In this document: piece by piece, positions 55,451 through 63,316 of the stretch
Layout of the letters: each line of letters starts with the position of its first letter
How positions within the stretch are numbered: the first letter of the stretch is position 1
Source: Rathayibacter sp. Leaf185
Lineage (GTDB): Bacteria; Actinomycetota; Actinomycetes; Actinomycetales; Microbacteriaceae
NCBI RefSeq assembly: GCF_001423885.1
Contig: NZ_LMPP01000009.1
Location: 153,633-217,632, forward strand
Direction of reading: 5' to 3'
DNA: 64,000 nucleotides
The notes under the pieces: model-generated
The model's database searches: none
What the model saw: only the letters and a program-made list of their open reading frames with translations
What the model was told of the DNA's origin: nothing
Made by a program: the position numbers and the translations under genes

Positions 55451-57325
55451 ATGAGCCAGACCCTCCGACACACGACCACGATCGATGCCCGGCCGGCGGC
55501 GAGGACCCCGGCACACCGGCGCCGCGATGCGCTGATCGACCTCGCCTGCGCGGTCGGCGTCGGAGTGATCGCCCTCGTCGCCGCACTGATCGCGCTGAGG
55601 CTCTCCCCCGCCGATCTCGGACGCCGCTGGACGTCAGGTGCGACGGGCGACATGGTCGCCCACTACCTCGTGGCCGCCGGCGCCAAGGATTGGACGCTGT
55701 TCCTGCCGAACCCCGCGATGGGCTTCCCCGGGACGCAGAACCAGTGGTTCACTCCGATCTTCGACTTCGAGTCGATCGGCGTGCTCTCCGCGCTCTCGCT
55801 GGTCCTCCGGGATCCGATCCTCCTCCTGAACGTGTTCCAGCTCTCCGGCTTCGTGCTGGCCGGTATCGCGGGCTACTACCTCTTCCGCGCCCTGCGGGTG
55901 CGGCGAACGATCGCGGTGCTCCTCGCCCTCGTCTTCGCGCTGATGCCGTACCACTTCGAGCGGATCGCACTCGGGCACGCCTTCGTCGGGATGTACTGGG
56001 GCGTCGCGCTGCTCGGGATCCTCATCCTGACGGTCGCATCGCCGACGCTCGATCCGTTCGCCGAGTGGGTGTCCCGCGCCACCACACCTCGACGACGCGT
56101 CGTCCGCCGTGCGCTCCCGTTGCTCGCCCTGACCTTCGGTCTCTCGATCTCGAGCTCGTACTACTTCGTCTTCGGCTGCATCATCCTCGGCGGGATCGTC
56201 GCGCTCCGGGCGATCTCAGCGCTGATCCGACGCTCGGGATGGCGTGACCTCGTCTGGCCGGCCCTGACGGTGCTCTTCCTCGTCGCCTTCGTCGGGGCTC
56301 AACTCGCGCTGCTCTCGCTGGACTTCGGCGAGCGCTACGCGTCCTACTTCGCCGAGAGGCTGCCGTTCCAGTCCGAGCAGCACAGCGGCAAGATCACGAG
56401 TCTGCTCCTCCCCTGGGACGGCTCGGGATTCGGCCCGCTGGCTGAGCTCTCGCGGATGTACCAGCAGACCACGACCGTCTCCCCGACCGCGGAGCCGACC
56501 GGCACCCCGCTGATCGCCGCGATCGCGATGATCCTGATCGTGCTCTTCATCCTCGTCAGGCTCCTCGCGCCGCTGCATGCGAGCGGCGCCACGGCCGAGA
56601 ACGGCGTCGCGCGGTTCCTCGACGACGAGCGCGCCAAGGTCCTGTCCGCCGTGTACCTCTGGGGACTCCTGTTCTTCGTCGTCGGGGGTCTGGGGTACAT
56701 CTTCGCCGCTGTGGTCACCGGTGAGATCCGAGCGTGGGTCCGCTTGTCGGTCGTGCTCTCCACCGTCGCCCTGATGTTCCTCGCGGTACTGCTCGACACG
56801 GTCCTCCGCGCTCGCCTCGCGACGCTCGTCACTCTGATCGTCCTCGCGCTGGTGGCCGGCGTCGATCAGCTCGGCGGAGTCAGCGTCGGAGCAGACCTCG
56901 CGCCCAGCGACGACGCGGCGCTGCGAGCGGCCGTGTCCGAGGCGGAGTCGGAGTTCGCCCCCGGCTGCGGGATCGTCCAGCTCCCGCTCCACGGCTTCCC
57001 CGAGGCCGGCGCTGTAGGAGGGATGGGCGACTACGACGAGGCTCTGCCCTACCTGTTCAGCTCGGACGACAGCACCCTCCGCTGGTCCTACGGCGCTGTC
57101 ACCGGCACCCGGTCGGCGGACTACTGGGCGGAGGTCACGACCGCGGAGCAGTTCGGCGAGGCGGTCGACGCGAGCGGCGCCTGCGGCATCCTCGTCGACC
57201 AGGCGGCGTTCGGCGCGGACACGGCGACCTGGTCCGCGTACGTCGCAGCCGCCACGAGTGCCACCACCCCGGTGATCCAGTCGGAGGACGACGCCCACCG
57301 CTACCTGTTCTTCCGCGTCGGCTGA
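55451..57325 (+). CDS. Large polytopic membrane protein, YfhO/GT-C-like family B, copy 1
   Basis: This 624-residue protein has about twelve membrane segments. The first outer loop reads SGATGDMVAHYLVAAGAKDWTLFLPNPAMGFPGTQNQWFTPIFDFESIGVLSALS, with the Asp placed like YfhO-type GT-C enzymes that work with GtrA and GT2 partners. The C-terminal extracytoplasmic domain has PGCGIVQLPLHGFPEAG and GDYDEALPYLFS. It is a paralogue of 57340-59172. The C-termini of the two genes face each other across a hairpin. Sugar unknown. Confidence 0.75.
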   Translation: MSQTLRHTTTIDARPAARTPAHRRRDALIDLACAVGVGVIALVAALIALRLSPADLGRRWTSGATGDMVAHYLVAAGAKDWTLFLPNPAMGFPGTQNQWFTPIFDFESIGVLSALSLVLRDPILLLNVFQLSGFVLAGIAGYYLFRALRVRRTIAVLLALVFALMPYHFERIALGHAFVGMYWGVALLGILILTVASPTLDPFAEWVSRATTPRRRVVRRALPLLALTFGLSISSSYYFVFGCIILGGIVALRAISALIRRSGWRDLVWPALTVLFLVAFVGAQLALLSLDFGERYASYFAERLPFQSEQHSGKITSLLLPWDGSGFGPLAELSRMYQQTTTVSPTAEPTGTPLIAAIAMILIVLFILVRLLAPLHASGATAENGVARFLDDERAKVLSAVYLWGLLFFVVGGLGYIFAAVVTGEIRAWVRLSVVLSTVALMFLAVLLDTVLRARLATLVTLIVLALVAGVDQLGGVSVGADLAPSDDAALRAAVSEAESEFAPGCGIVQLPLHGFPEAGAVGGMGDYDEALPYLFSSDDSTLRWSYGAVTGTRSADYWAEVTTAEQFGEAVDASGACGILVDQAAFGADTATWSAYVAAATSATTPVIQSEDDAHRYLFFRVG

Positions 57326-57334
57326 GGCGCGCGG

Positions 57335-57351
57335 CCCGGTCACCGACCGGG
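57335..57351. terminator. Hairpin between the convergent family B genes
   Basis: CCCGGTC at 57335-57341 is the perfect inverse of GACCGGG at 57345-57351 with a 3-base loop. It overlaps the stop of the minus-strand gene and can serve both directions. Confidence 0.5.
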
Positions 57352-59172
57352 TCGGTCCACCTCGAAGAGGAGCCATCGCCCCGAGGCGGAGCGGGTGATC
57401 GGCTCGAGGCTCCCGGAGACGGCGGTCACCTCGTCGTACCAGGCCCCCTCCTGCTCGGAGTAGGCCGCGGTGTCGACCGAGACCGCGCACGCACCGCTGC
57501 GCAGCACGGACGCGGCGAACGCCTCCGGATCGCCGCTGTCGTCGAGGACATCGAAGCCCGGCGTCCCCTCGACGGAGCCGTAGCTCCAGCGCAGGTCCTC
57601 TCCCTCTGTGTAGAGGTAGGGCAGCGCAGGGTCGTAATCGCCCATCGCCCCGATCGACCCGCTGTCGGGGAAGCTCTTCAGGGGGAGCTGCACCACGCCG
57701 CAGCCGTCCGGGAGCGCGGTATCGGCGTCCTCGACGAACGTCGACATCTCGTCGTCCTGCGCAGGAGACAGGGGCACCGTCGCCCCCACGCCCGCCAGCT
57801 GGTCGAGGACGACGACGATGCCGACGAGGGCCAGTGCGCCGGCTCGGAGGCTGCGGCGACCGATCCGTTCGAGCAGGAGTGCGACCGCACCGAGCGCGAG
57901 GAGGATCAGCACGATCGAGAGCCGCGACCACGCGCGGACCGTCGTGCCGGCGATGAGGGCGACCGCTATCCCGAATCCCGTGACGACGTAGAACAGAAGG
58001 GTCCAGAGCGCCGCCACCGCCAGCACGCGGATCCGGTCGTCCGCGACGAGGCGCCCGAACGCCGTCGCCCGGAGCGCCCGTGCCCCCGCCATCGCGATCA
58101 GCGGGAGCGCGACCAGCAGCAGGACCAGACCCACGATGGCGAGCACGGGCATCCCCGGCGGCTCGGTGGTCTTGATGACCGCGGTCGCATTGTTGTAGAT
58201 GTTCGTCAGGGCACCGAGCTTCGGGATCCTGGTGCCGAGCCACGGCAGGAAGAGCGGGAGGACCTTGCCGGCGAAGTTCTCGGACTCGCCGAGCCCGCGG
58301 CTCTCGAAGTACGGAGCGTAACGGCCGCCCCAATCGGCCGAGAGGGCGACCAGCTCGACGGCCACGGCGGCGCAGAGCACCGAGAACGGGGCGGCTCGGC
58401 CGAGGACGCTGCGCAGACGCGACCCCGAGGCGAGCGACGCGACGACGCCGCAGAGGAGGACGCCCCCGAGCACGATCACGCTGAAGACGTAGTAGTAGCC
58501 TCCGGAGCTCGCGATCAGCAGCGGCAGGACGACGGTCGGCAGCAGTCGGCGCCGGATCCGCGCGGCGCCCGATGCCCGGGAGATCCACCGGTGGAACGGG
58601 TCCGTCCGCTCCCCGCCGGCGCAGAGCAGCAGAATGCCGAGGAGCGGGATCGCCCAGTAGTTGGCGAGGAAGGCGTGCCCGGCGCCGATCCGGAGGAAGT
58701 GGTAGGGCGCGAGGCTCAGCACGACCGCGACGACGGCGGCGACCCCGGGAGAGGTCCCTAGGCACCGGAAGAAGGCGTAGCCCGCGACGGCGACGGCGAC
58801 GAAGCCGAGCAGGTAGAAGACGTTGAGCAGCACGAATCCGTCGCGGATCACCAGGCCGAGCAACGCGACGACCACCGCGGAGGCGATGTCGAACTGGGCG
58901 GTGAAGAACGCGTTGAGGCCGTCAGGGAAGCCCAGCGCTCCGTTCACCGAGAACGGGAACGCCTGCGTGGCACTGCGGAAGAGCGTGTAGTGCAGGATCT
59001 GGTCGTCGCCCCCGGCGCTCCAGCGCCGCCCGAGCACCGCGGGGGTGATGCCGAGCGCGACGACGGCCCCGATGACACTGACGACGCCGGCACCCGCCGC
59101 CCACGCCGCTTCCCGCGCCGCGCGACGCAGTGCCGTCCTCCTGCTCCGGGGTGCGTCCACGTCAGTACCCAC
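57340..59172 (-). CDS. Large polytopic membrane protein, YfhO/GT-C-like family B, copy 2
   Basis: This 610-residue paralogue of the facing gene has the same layout: an outer loop SAGGDDQILHYTLFRSATQAFPFSVNGALGFPDGLNAFFTAQFDIASA, about twelve helices, and a C-terminal domain with DGCGVVQLPLKSFPDSG and GDYDPALPYLYTEGEDLRWSYG. GTG 59172 has AAGGCGAG upstream and overlaps the family A stop by eleven bases, so it is third in a GT2-A-B operon. A longer frame to 59232 lies inside the upstream gene. Confidence 0.75.
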   Translation of the reverse strand: MGTDVDAPRSRRTALRRAAREAAWAAGAGVVSVIGAVVALGITPAVLGRRWSAGGDDQILHYTLFRSATQAFPFSVNGALGFPDGLNAFFTAQFDIASAVVVALLGLVIRDGFVLLNVFYLLGFVAVAVAGYAFFRCLGTSPGVAAVVAVVLSLAPYHFLRIGAGHAFLANYWAIPLLGILLLCAGGERTDPFHRWISRASGAARIRRRLLPTVVLPLLIASSGGYYYVFSVIVLGGVLLCGVVASLASGSRLRSVLGRAAPFSVLCAAVAVELVALSADWGGRYAPYFESRGLGESENFAGKVLPLFLPWLGTRIPKLGALTNIYNNATAVIKTTEPPGMPVLAIVGLVLLLVALPLIAMAGARALRATAFGRLVADDRIRVLAVAALWTLLFYVVTGFGIAVALIAGTTVRAWSRLSIVLILLALGAVALLLERIGRRSLRAGALALVGIVVVLDQLAGVGATVPLSPAQDDEMSTFVEDADTALPDGCGVVQLPLKSFPDSGSIGAMGDYDPALPYLYTEGEDLRWSYGSVEGTPGFDVLDDSGDPEAFAASVLRSGACAVSVDTAAYSEQEGAWYDEVTAVSGSLEPITRSASGRWLLFEVDRPGR

Positions 59173-60847
59173 GGTCGTCACTCGCCTTCTCGATGCTCTC
59201 GGACACGATGCGGTCGAGGACGGCCCGACCATCCGTCCCCGCGTAGTCGTAGATGTCGAAGGTCGGGCACGCCGTGACGCTGCCCGGTTCGCCCAGAGTC
59301 CCCCGCGCGAGGACCGACCAGTCCGGTTCGTGATCGACGAGGACGTACGAGAAGCTCTTGCCCCGGTAGTCGGCGATGTTGTTCATCCAGAGCTGCGCGC
59401 TGAAATCGAAGTTCACCTGCTGCACGTCGGTCGACGCCGCCGCGTAGAGGTCGAGGGGCCGGGTCGTCCAGAACGAGCCGACTCCCGCGAGCGTCCTGCC
59501 GCCGAGCCAGTCCTCGAGGCACCGGCTCTCGGGCGTCGAGCCCGCGCGCTCCGAGGCCGCGGCGACGGGAGGCGCTGCGAGCAGCACGGCGACGACAGCG
59601 GCCGTGAGCGCGACCGCGAGTGGCGCGCCGGCACCGATCCAGGCGGGCCTCGAGCCTCGGAAGCGGGCACCGAGACCACGGGGAACGAAATCGCCCGCGA
59701 GAGGGACGACGAGGAGGACCGGGAACGCGGCGAGCGGGAGCAGGTACCTGCTCACCAGGCTGCCCGTCACCACGACTCCGAGGAGCAGCGACACCGAGGC
59801 GACCAGGACGAACAGCGCGACGGCGGTGCCGGCCGTCGAGACGGAGAGCCTCCCCGGCGCTCGGGTCTGCGTCGCGATGGCCACCACCACGGTCGCGGCC
59901 GCGCAGACGATCAGGAGGGCGACGACAGCGAGCTCGATCTTGCCGCTGCCCGCGGATCCGACCACCCGCATCTGCAGGATGAATCCGTCGACGGCGGCTC
60001 CGGCGCGCTCGAGGTGGAGGTACGTCGAGGCCTCGACGGCGATGAGGCGCTGAGCGGGCAGGCGGGCGATCAGGCCGACCGCCGCGCCGAGGAGGAGGAC
60101 GCCGGCCAGAGCGCCCGCGGTCCGGGGGCGCACTCGGGCGAGCACCAGCAGCAGCCCGATCGTCACCACAGCCGGAGCGCTGAACTGCAGGGCGAACAGC
60201 GGATTGGAGACCGTCGCCGCCGCGCCGACCGCGAGGATCGCGACCAGGCCGACGAGGCGGCGCCGAGTGCCGGGGATCGCCGTCGCGCCGAAGCCTCCCG
60301 TGACGTCGCTCATGATCGCGAGGCAGAACACCGCCGCCAGGACGACGCCGGAGTAGTAGGTGGTGAGCAGGATCCCGCTCGCGAAGGCGCCGCTGTTGAT
60401 CAGACCGCGTCCCTCCGTCGCCGCCAGGAGGAGCAGAGTCGCCGTGGCGGCCACCGGTGCGGCCACGCGCAGCGATCGGGACCGGCCGGCGAGGACCCCG
60501 GCGGCCAGCCAGCGCAGGCCCGCGTAGAAGACGACCATGTTGACGACCGCGTTGACGACCAGCGAACCCTGGACCGAACCGCCTGCGAGGCCTGTGCTGA
60601 TCAGGTAGAGCGGCAGCTCGGGGAACACGAGGAGCTGGCTCGTCATCACCCACTGGAACGGGTCGCCCTGCTGCAGCGACTGGAGGAGGAGGGGCAGGGC
60701 GAGCGAGTCTCCGTCGCTGAGCAGGTACTCCCCCCACGGTGCCGCGACCAGGTGACCGAGGACGAGCACGGTCGACGCGATCACTGCGACCAGGCCGGCC
60801 GACTCGGTGAGCAGGGCCCTCCCGCGACCCTTCGCGCGGGCCGTCAC
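59162..60847 (-). CDS. Large polytopic membrane protein, GT-C-like family A, copy 2
   Basis: This 561-residue paralogue of 52918-54654 has an outer loop LLSDGDSLALPLLLQSLQQGDPFQWVMTSQLLVFPELPLYL. It ends in the same C-terminal domain, with RCLEDWLGGRTLAGVGSFWTTRPLDLY and SVTACPTFDIYDYAG. The GTG at 60847 overlaps the GT2 stop (GTGA), and its own stop overlaps the family B start, so the three are co-translated. Probably an extracytoplasmic glycosyltransferase using the GT2 product; inference from context. Confidence 0.72.
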   Translation of the reverse strand: MTARAKGRGRALLTESAGLVAVIASTVLVLGHLVAAPWGEYLLSDGDSLALPLLLQSLQQGDPFQWVMTSQLLVFPELPLYLISTGLAGGSVQGSLVVNAVVNMVVFYAGLRWLAAGVLAGRSRSLRVAAPVAATATLLLLAATEGRGLINSGAFASGILLTTYYSGVVLAAVFCLAIMSDVTGGFGATAIPGTRRRLVGLVAILAVGAAATVSNPLFALQFSAPAVVTIGLLLVLARVRPRTAGALAGVLLLGAAVGLIARLPAQRLIAVEASTYLHLERAGAAVDGFILQMRVVGSAGSGKIELAVVALLIVCAAATVVVAIATQTRAPGRLSVSTAGTAVALFVLVASVSLLLGVVVTGSLVSRYLLPLAAFPVLLVVPLAGDFVPRGLGARFRGSRPAWIGAGAPLAVALTAAVVAVLLAAPPVAAASERAGSTPESRCLEDWLGGRTLAGVGSFWTTRPLDLYAAASTDVQQVNFDFSAQLWMNNIADYRGKSFSYVLVDHEPDWSVLARGTLGEPGSVTACPTFDIYDYAGTDGRAVLDRIVSESIEKASDDRGY

Positions 60848-61593
60848 CGCTTCCCGGTGCGCCCGAACCGGATGCGGAGGACGAGCAGCAGGCTGCGGAC
60901 CATCGTGTTCCCAGGGATCTTCGAGGTCCCCTCCGTGCGGTCGAGGAAGACGATCGGGATCTCCACCGCCTTCTTCGCGGCGCGGAGGGCGCGGTGCTTC
61001 AGCGCGATCTGGAATCCGTAGCCGGTCGCGTCCACCGTCTCGAAGTGGATGCGGCGCAGGAGCTCGGCGCTGAACAGGTTGTAGCCGCCGGTCCAGTCCG
61101 TGAGCCCGGAACCGAGGAACAGGCGGGTGTAGATGTTGCCGCCGCGGCTGAGGATCTTGCGGTCCAGCGTCCAGTCGGGCGTCCCGCCCCCCGGGATGTA
61201 GCGCGAGGCGACGACGAAATCGGCGCCTCCTCGCACCTCGCGGAGGAAGTCGGAGACGTAGCTCGGGTCGTGCGAGAGATCGGCGTCCATCGAGAGGATG
61301 TAGTCCGGGCTGTCCTCCGCCTCCAGGATCCGCGCGAACGACCAGATGTAGGCCGCGCCGAGCCCCTCCTTCACGGTCCTCTCGAGGACCGAGACCGAGA
61401 AGGTGGCCGTCGTGAGCGGCTCGCCGACCGCCCGCGCCTTGGCGGCGGTGCCGTCGGGGGACGAGTCGTCCACGATCACCGAGCGGACGCGCACGTCGGG
61501 GTTGTCGGCGGCGACGGCCGCGATCCGGCGCAGCAGTTCGCCGATGTTGTCCGCTTCGTTGTAGGTGGGGGTGACGATCGTCAGGGAGAGCAT
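60844..61593 (-). CDS. Polyprenol-phosphate mannosyltransferase-like GT2 (DPM1 type)
   Basis: This 249-residue GT2 begins MLSLTIVTPTYNEADNIGELL, has VIVDDSSPDGT, the MDADLSHDP motif, and IPGGGTPDWTLDRKILSRGGNIYTRLFLGSGLTDWTGGYNLF. The last runs are diagnostic of polyprenol monophosphomannose synthases. It should make Und-P-mannose (or a similar sugar) on the inner face. The C-terminal DRTEGTSKIPGN segment is also typical. ATG 61593 is used; a TTG at 61608 adds five residues. First gene of the GT2-A-B operon. Confidence 0.9.
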   Translation of the reverse strand: MLSLTIVTPTYNEADNIGELLRRIAAVAADNPDVRVRSVIVDDSSPDGTAAKARAVGEPLTTATFSVSVLERTVKEGLGAAYIWSFARILEAEDSPDYILSMDADLSHDPSYVSDFLREVRGGADFVVASRYIPGGGTPDWTLDRKILSRGGNIYTRLFLGSGLTDWTGGYNLFSAELLRRIHFETVDATGYGFQIALKHRALRAAKKAVEIPIVFLDRTEGTSKIPGNTMVRSLLLVLRIRFGRTGKR

Positions 61594-61808
61594 AGAGGGC
61601 CAATTCAAAGCTGAGGACGGATCACGCGACGCGCGACGGGCGGTCGCAGAGTATCAGCGCCGACCTGCGATCGAGGTCGACCGCGCGCTGGTTGTCGCGA
61701 CCGCCTCTCTCAGGTTGGGGACCCGCCACGAGACCTCTCGTTCAGACGGGACCCCTAGCGTCGTCGAGGTCGTGCTCGATCGAGCGGACATCGGCAACAG
61801 GAGGATCC
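61594..61808. other. Divergent intergenic region between the DPM1-type and gtrA genes
   Basis: This 215-base gap shows no gene. On the minus strand TGATACT at 61650-61656 is a possible extended -10 for the DPM1-type gene, with TCGACC 19 bases upstream. On the plus strand an AGGAGGA ribosome site precedes the gtrA GTG at 61809. Confidence 0.35.
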
Positions 61809-62330
61809 GTGGCACGTCGAACTGCATCGGTGCGATGGCTCGAGTCGGAGAAGGCGCGGTTCCTCGTCGCCGGCTCGTTGAACACCGCACTCGACTTCGT
61901 CGTCCTGAACGCTCTGTCCCTCCTGGTCGGCCTGCCGACCCTGGTCGCGAACGTCGTCTCGGTGACGATCGGGATCTCGATCTCCTACTTCCTCAACCAC
62001 CTCTTCGTCTTCCGGCACCCCGAGCGGCCCACCCTGCGGACGTTCGCCCAGTTCTTCCTCGTCACCGGATTCAGCTCGCTGGTGCTGCAGTCACTGATCA
62101 TCTACGGCTTCGAGATGTTCTTCGACACCCGCTTCGGCACCTCGCTCCTCTTCCTCCCGAGCGCGGGCGAGAACGCGTTCCTGGCGATCAACTCCGCGAA
62201 GGCCGTCGCAGTCCTGGTCGGCCTGGTCTGGAACTTCTGCCTCTACCGATTCGTCGTCTTCAAGCGGCCGGTCGCCGTCTCCGCCGAGCGGGACGCCCTC
62301 GTCGATCAGGTCGAGCCCGCCTCCCTCTGA
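61809..62330 (+). CDS. GtrA-family membrane protein 3
   Basis: This 173-residue protein has four membrane helices (KARFLVAGSLNTALDFVVLNALSLLVG, ... SYFLNHLFVFRHPER, ... VGLVWNFCLYRFVVF). It is the close paralogue of the GtrA at 54844. GTG 61809 has an excellent AGGAGGA site five bases upstream, which fixes the start over an upstream frame. It probably flips the lipid-linked sugar made by the divergent DPM1-type enzyme. A GT2 gene follows. Confidence 0.88.
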   Translation: MARRTASVRWLESEKARFLVAGSLNTALDFVVLNALSLLVGLPTLVANVVSVTIGISISYFLNHLFVFRHPERPTLRTFAQFFLVTGFSSLVLQSLIIYGFEMFFDTRFGTSLLFLPSAGENAFLAINSAKAVAVLVGLVWNFCLYRFVVFKRPVAVSAERDALVDQVEPASL

Positions 62331-62445
62331 GCCGCTGCCACCGCTCGAGACGCCCGCGGAGCTGCGTGCTAGCCTCGACGAGTTCTTCCGACGGCCCCCG
62401 CCCGTCGACGCCGCACTCCCGGAGGCTCTCATCGCCCGCTCGACG

Positions 62446-63306
62446 TTGCCCATCGCGGTCGTCGTCGTCACCCACTTCTCGGGCGAGGTGCTCCGCGCCT
62501 GCCTCGAGTCGGTCCCGGAGGCGACCGAGCACGACGTCCGCATCGTGGTCGTCGACAACGCCACCACCGACGACTCGGTGCGAACGGTCGTGGAGCGGCT
62601 GCCCCACGTGGTCTTCCACGAGACCGGCGAGAACCTCGGCTACGGCAAGGCCGTCAACTACGCGGTCGACCGGCTCGGACCCGAGTACGAGTGGATCCTG
62701 GTGACCAACCCCGACACGGTGTTCCTGCCCGGCTCGATCGATGCCCTGTACCAGGCGGCGACGACCGACGCCGGCATCGGCTCGATCGGTCCGCGGATCC
62801 TCGACTCCGACGGCACCATCTACCCGTCGGCGCGGGCCCTGCCCTCGCTCGGGACGGGAATCGGCCACGCGCTCCTCGCGCACGTCTGGCCGGGCAACCC
62901 GTGGTCGAGGCGCTACCGGCAGTCGCGGGCCGTCGAGACGCTCGAGCACGGCAGCATGACGGCGGGCTGGCTCTCGGGTGCGTGCGTGATGGTGCGCCGC
63001 ACCGCGTTCGAGCAGATCGGCGGCTTCGACGAGCGCTACTTCATGTACTTCGAGGACGTCCAGCTCGGCGACTCCCTCGGCCGCCTCGGCTGGACGAACG
63101 TCTACCTCGCCGACGCCGTCGTCTCGCACCTCGGCGGCCACTCGACCCGCCTCGCGTCGGCGCGGATGCTGGCGGTCCATCACCGCAGCGCGTACCTCTA
63201 CCTCGCACAGAAGTACGGGGCCTGGTACCAGGCGCCGGTGCGGGCGGCCGTGCGCGTCGGGCTCGGCGCCCGGGTCGCGCTGATGCGGCTCCGCCCGCAC
63301 CGCTGA
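62446..63306 (+). CDS. Rhamnosyltransferase-like GT2 (WbbL type)
   Basis: This GT2 of about 286 residues has VVVVTHFSGEVLRACLESVP, VVVDNATTDDS, NPDTVFLPGS, and the acceptor-side segment GWLSGACVMVRRTAFEQIGGFDERYFMYFEDVQLGDSLGRLG with the conserved E-D pair. These are typical of rhamnosyltransferases such as WbbL. The start is uncertain: the TTG at 62446 is the only standard start, but GGAGG at 62421-62425 would better fit initiation at 62431 (ATC), and the frame looks coding right back to the gtrA stop. rfbA nearby supports dTDP-rhamnose as donor. Confidence 0.8.
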   Translation: MPIAVVVVTHFSGEVLRACLESVPEATEHDVRIVVVDNATTDDSVRTVVERLPHVVFHETGENLGYGKAVNYAVDRLGPEYEWILVTNPDTVFLPGSIDALYQAATTDAGIGSIGPRILDSDGTIYPSARALPSLGTGIGHALLAHVWPGNPWSRRYRQSRAVETLEHGSMTAGWLSGACVMVRRTAFEQIGGFDERYFMYFEDVQLGDSLGRLGWTNVYLADAVVSHLGGHSTRLASARMLAVHHRSAYLYLAQKYGAWYQAPVRAAVRVGLGARVALMRLRPHR

Positions 63307-63316
63307 GTGCTCAGCG
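63301..63316. terminator. Small palindrome spanning two convergent stop codons
   Basis: CGCTGAG at 63301-63307 is the inverse of CTCAGCG at 63310-63316 with a 2-base centre. It contains the stop codons of both the GT2 and rfbA genes. The stem may be too small to terminate alone. Confidence 0.35.

Noticed and set aside
59045..61021. A 658-codon plus-strand open frame
   Set aside because: Highly charged low-complexity translation antisense to the family A membrane protein and the DPM1-type gene.
61809..63306. A GtrA-GT2 fusion by frameshift
   Set aside because: gtrA is full length for its family with a natural stop, and no slippery sequence was seen at the junction; coupling or an odd start is simpler.
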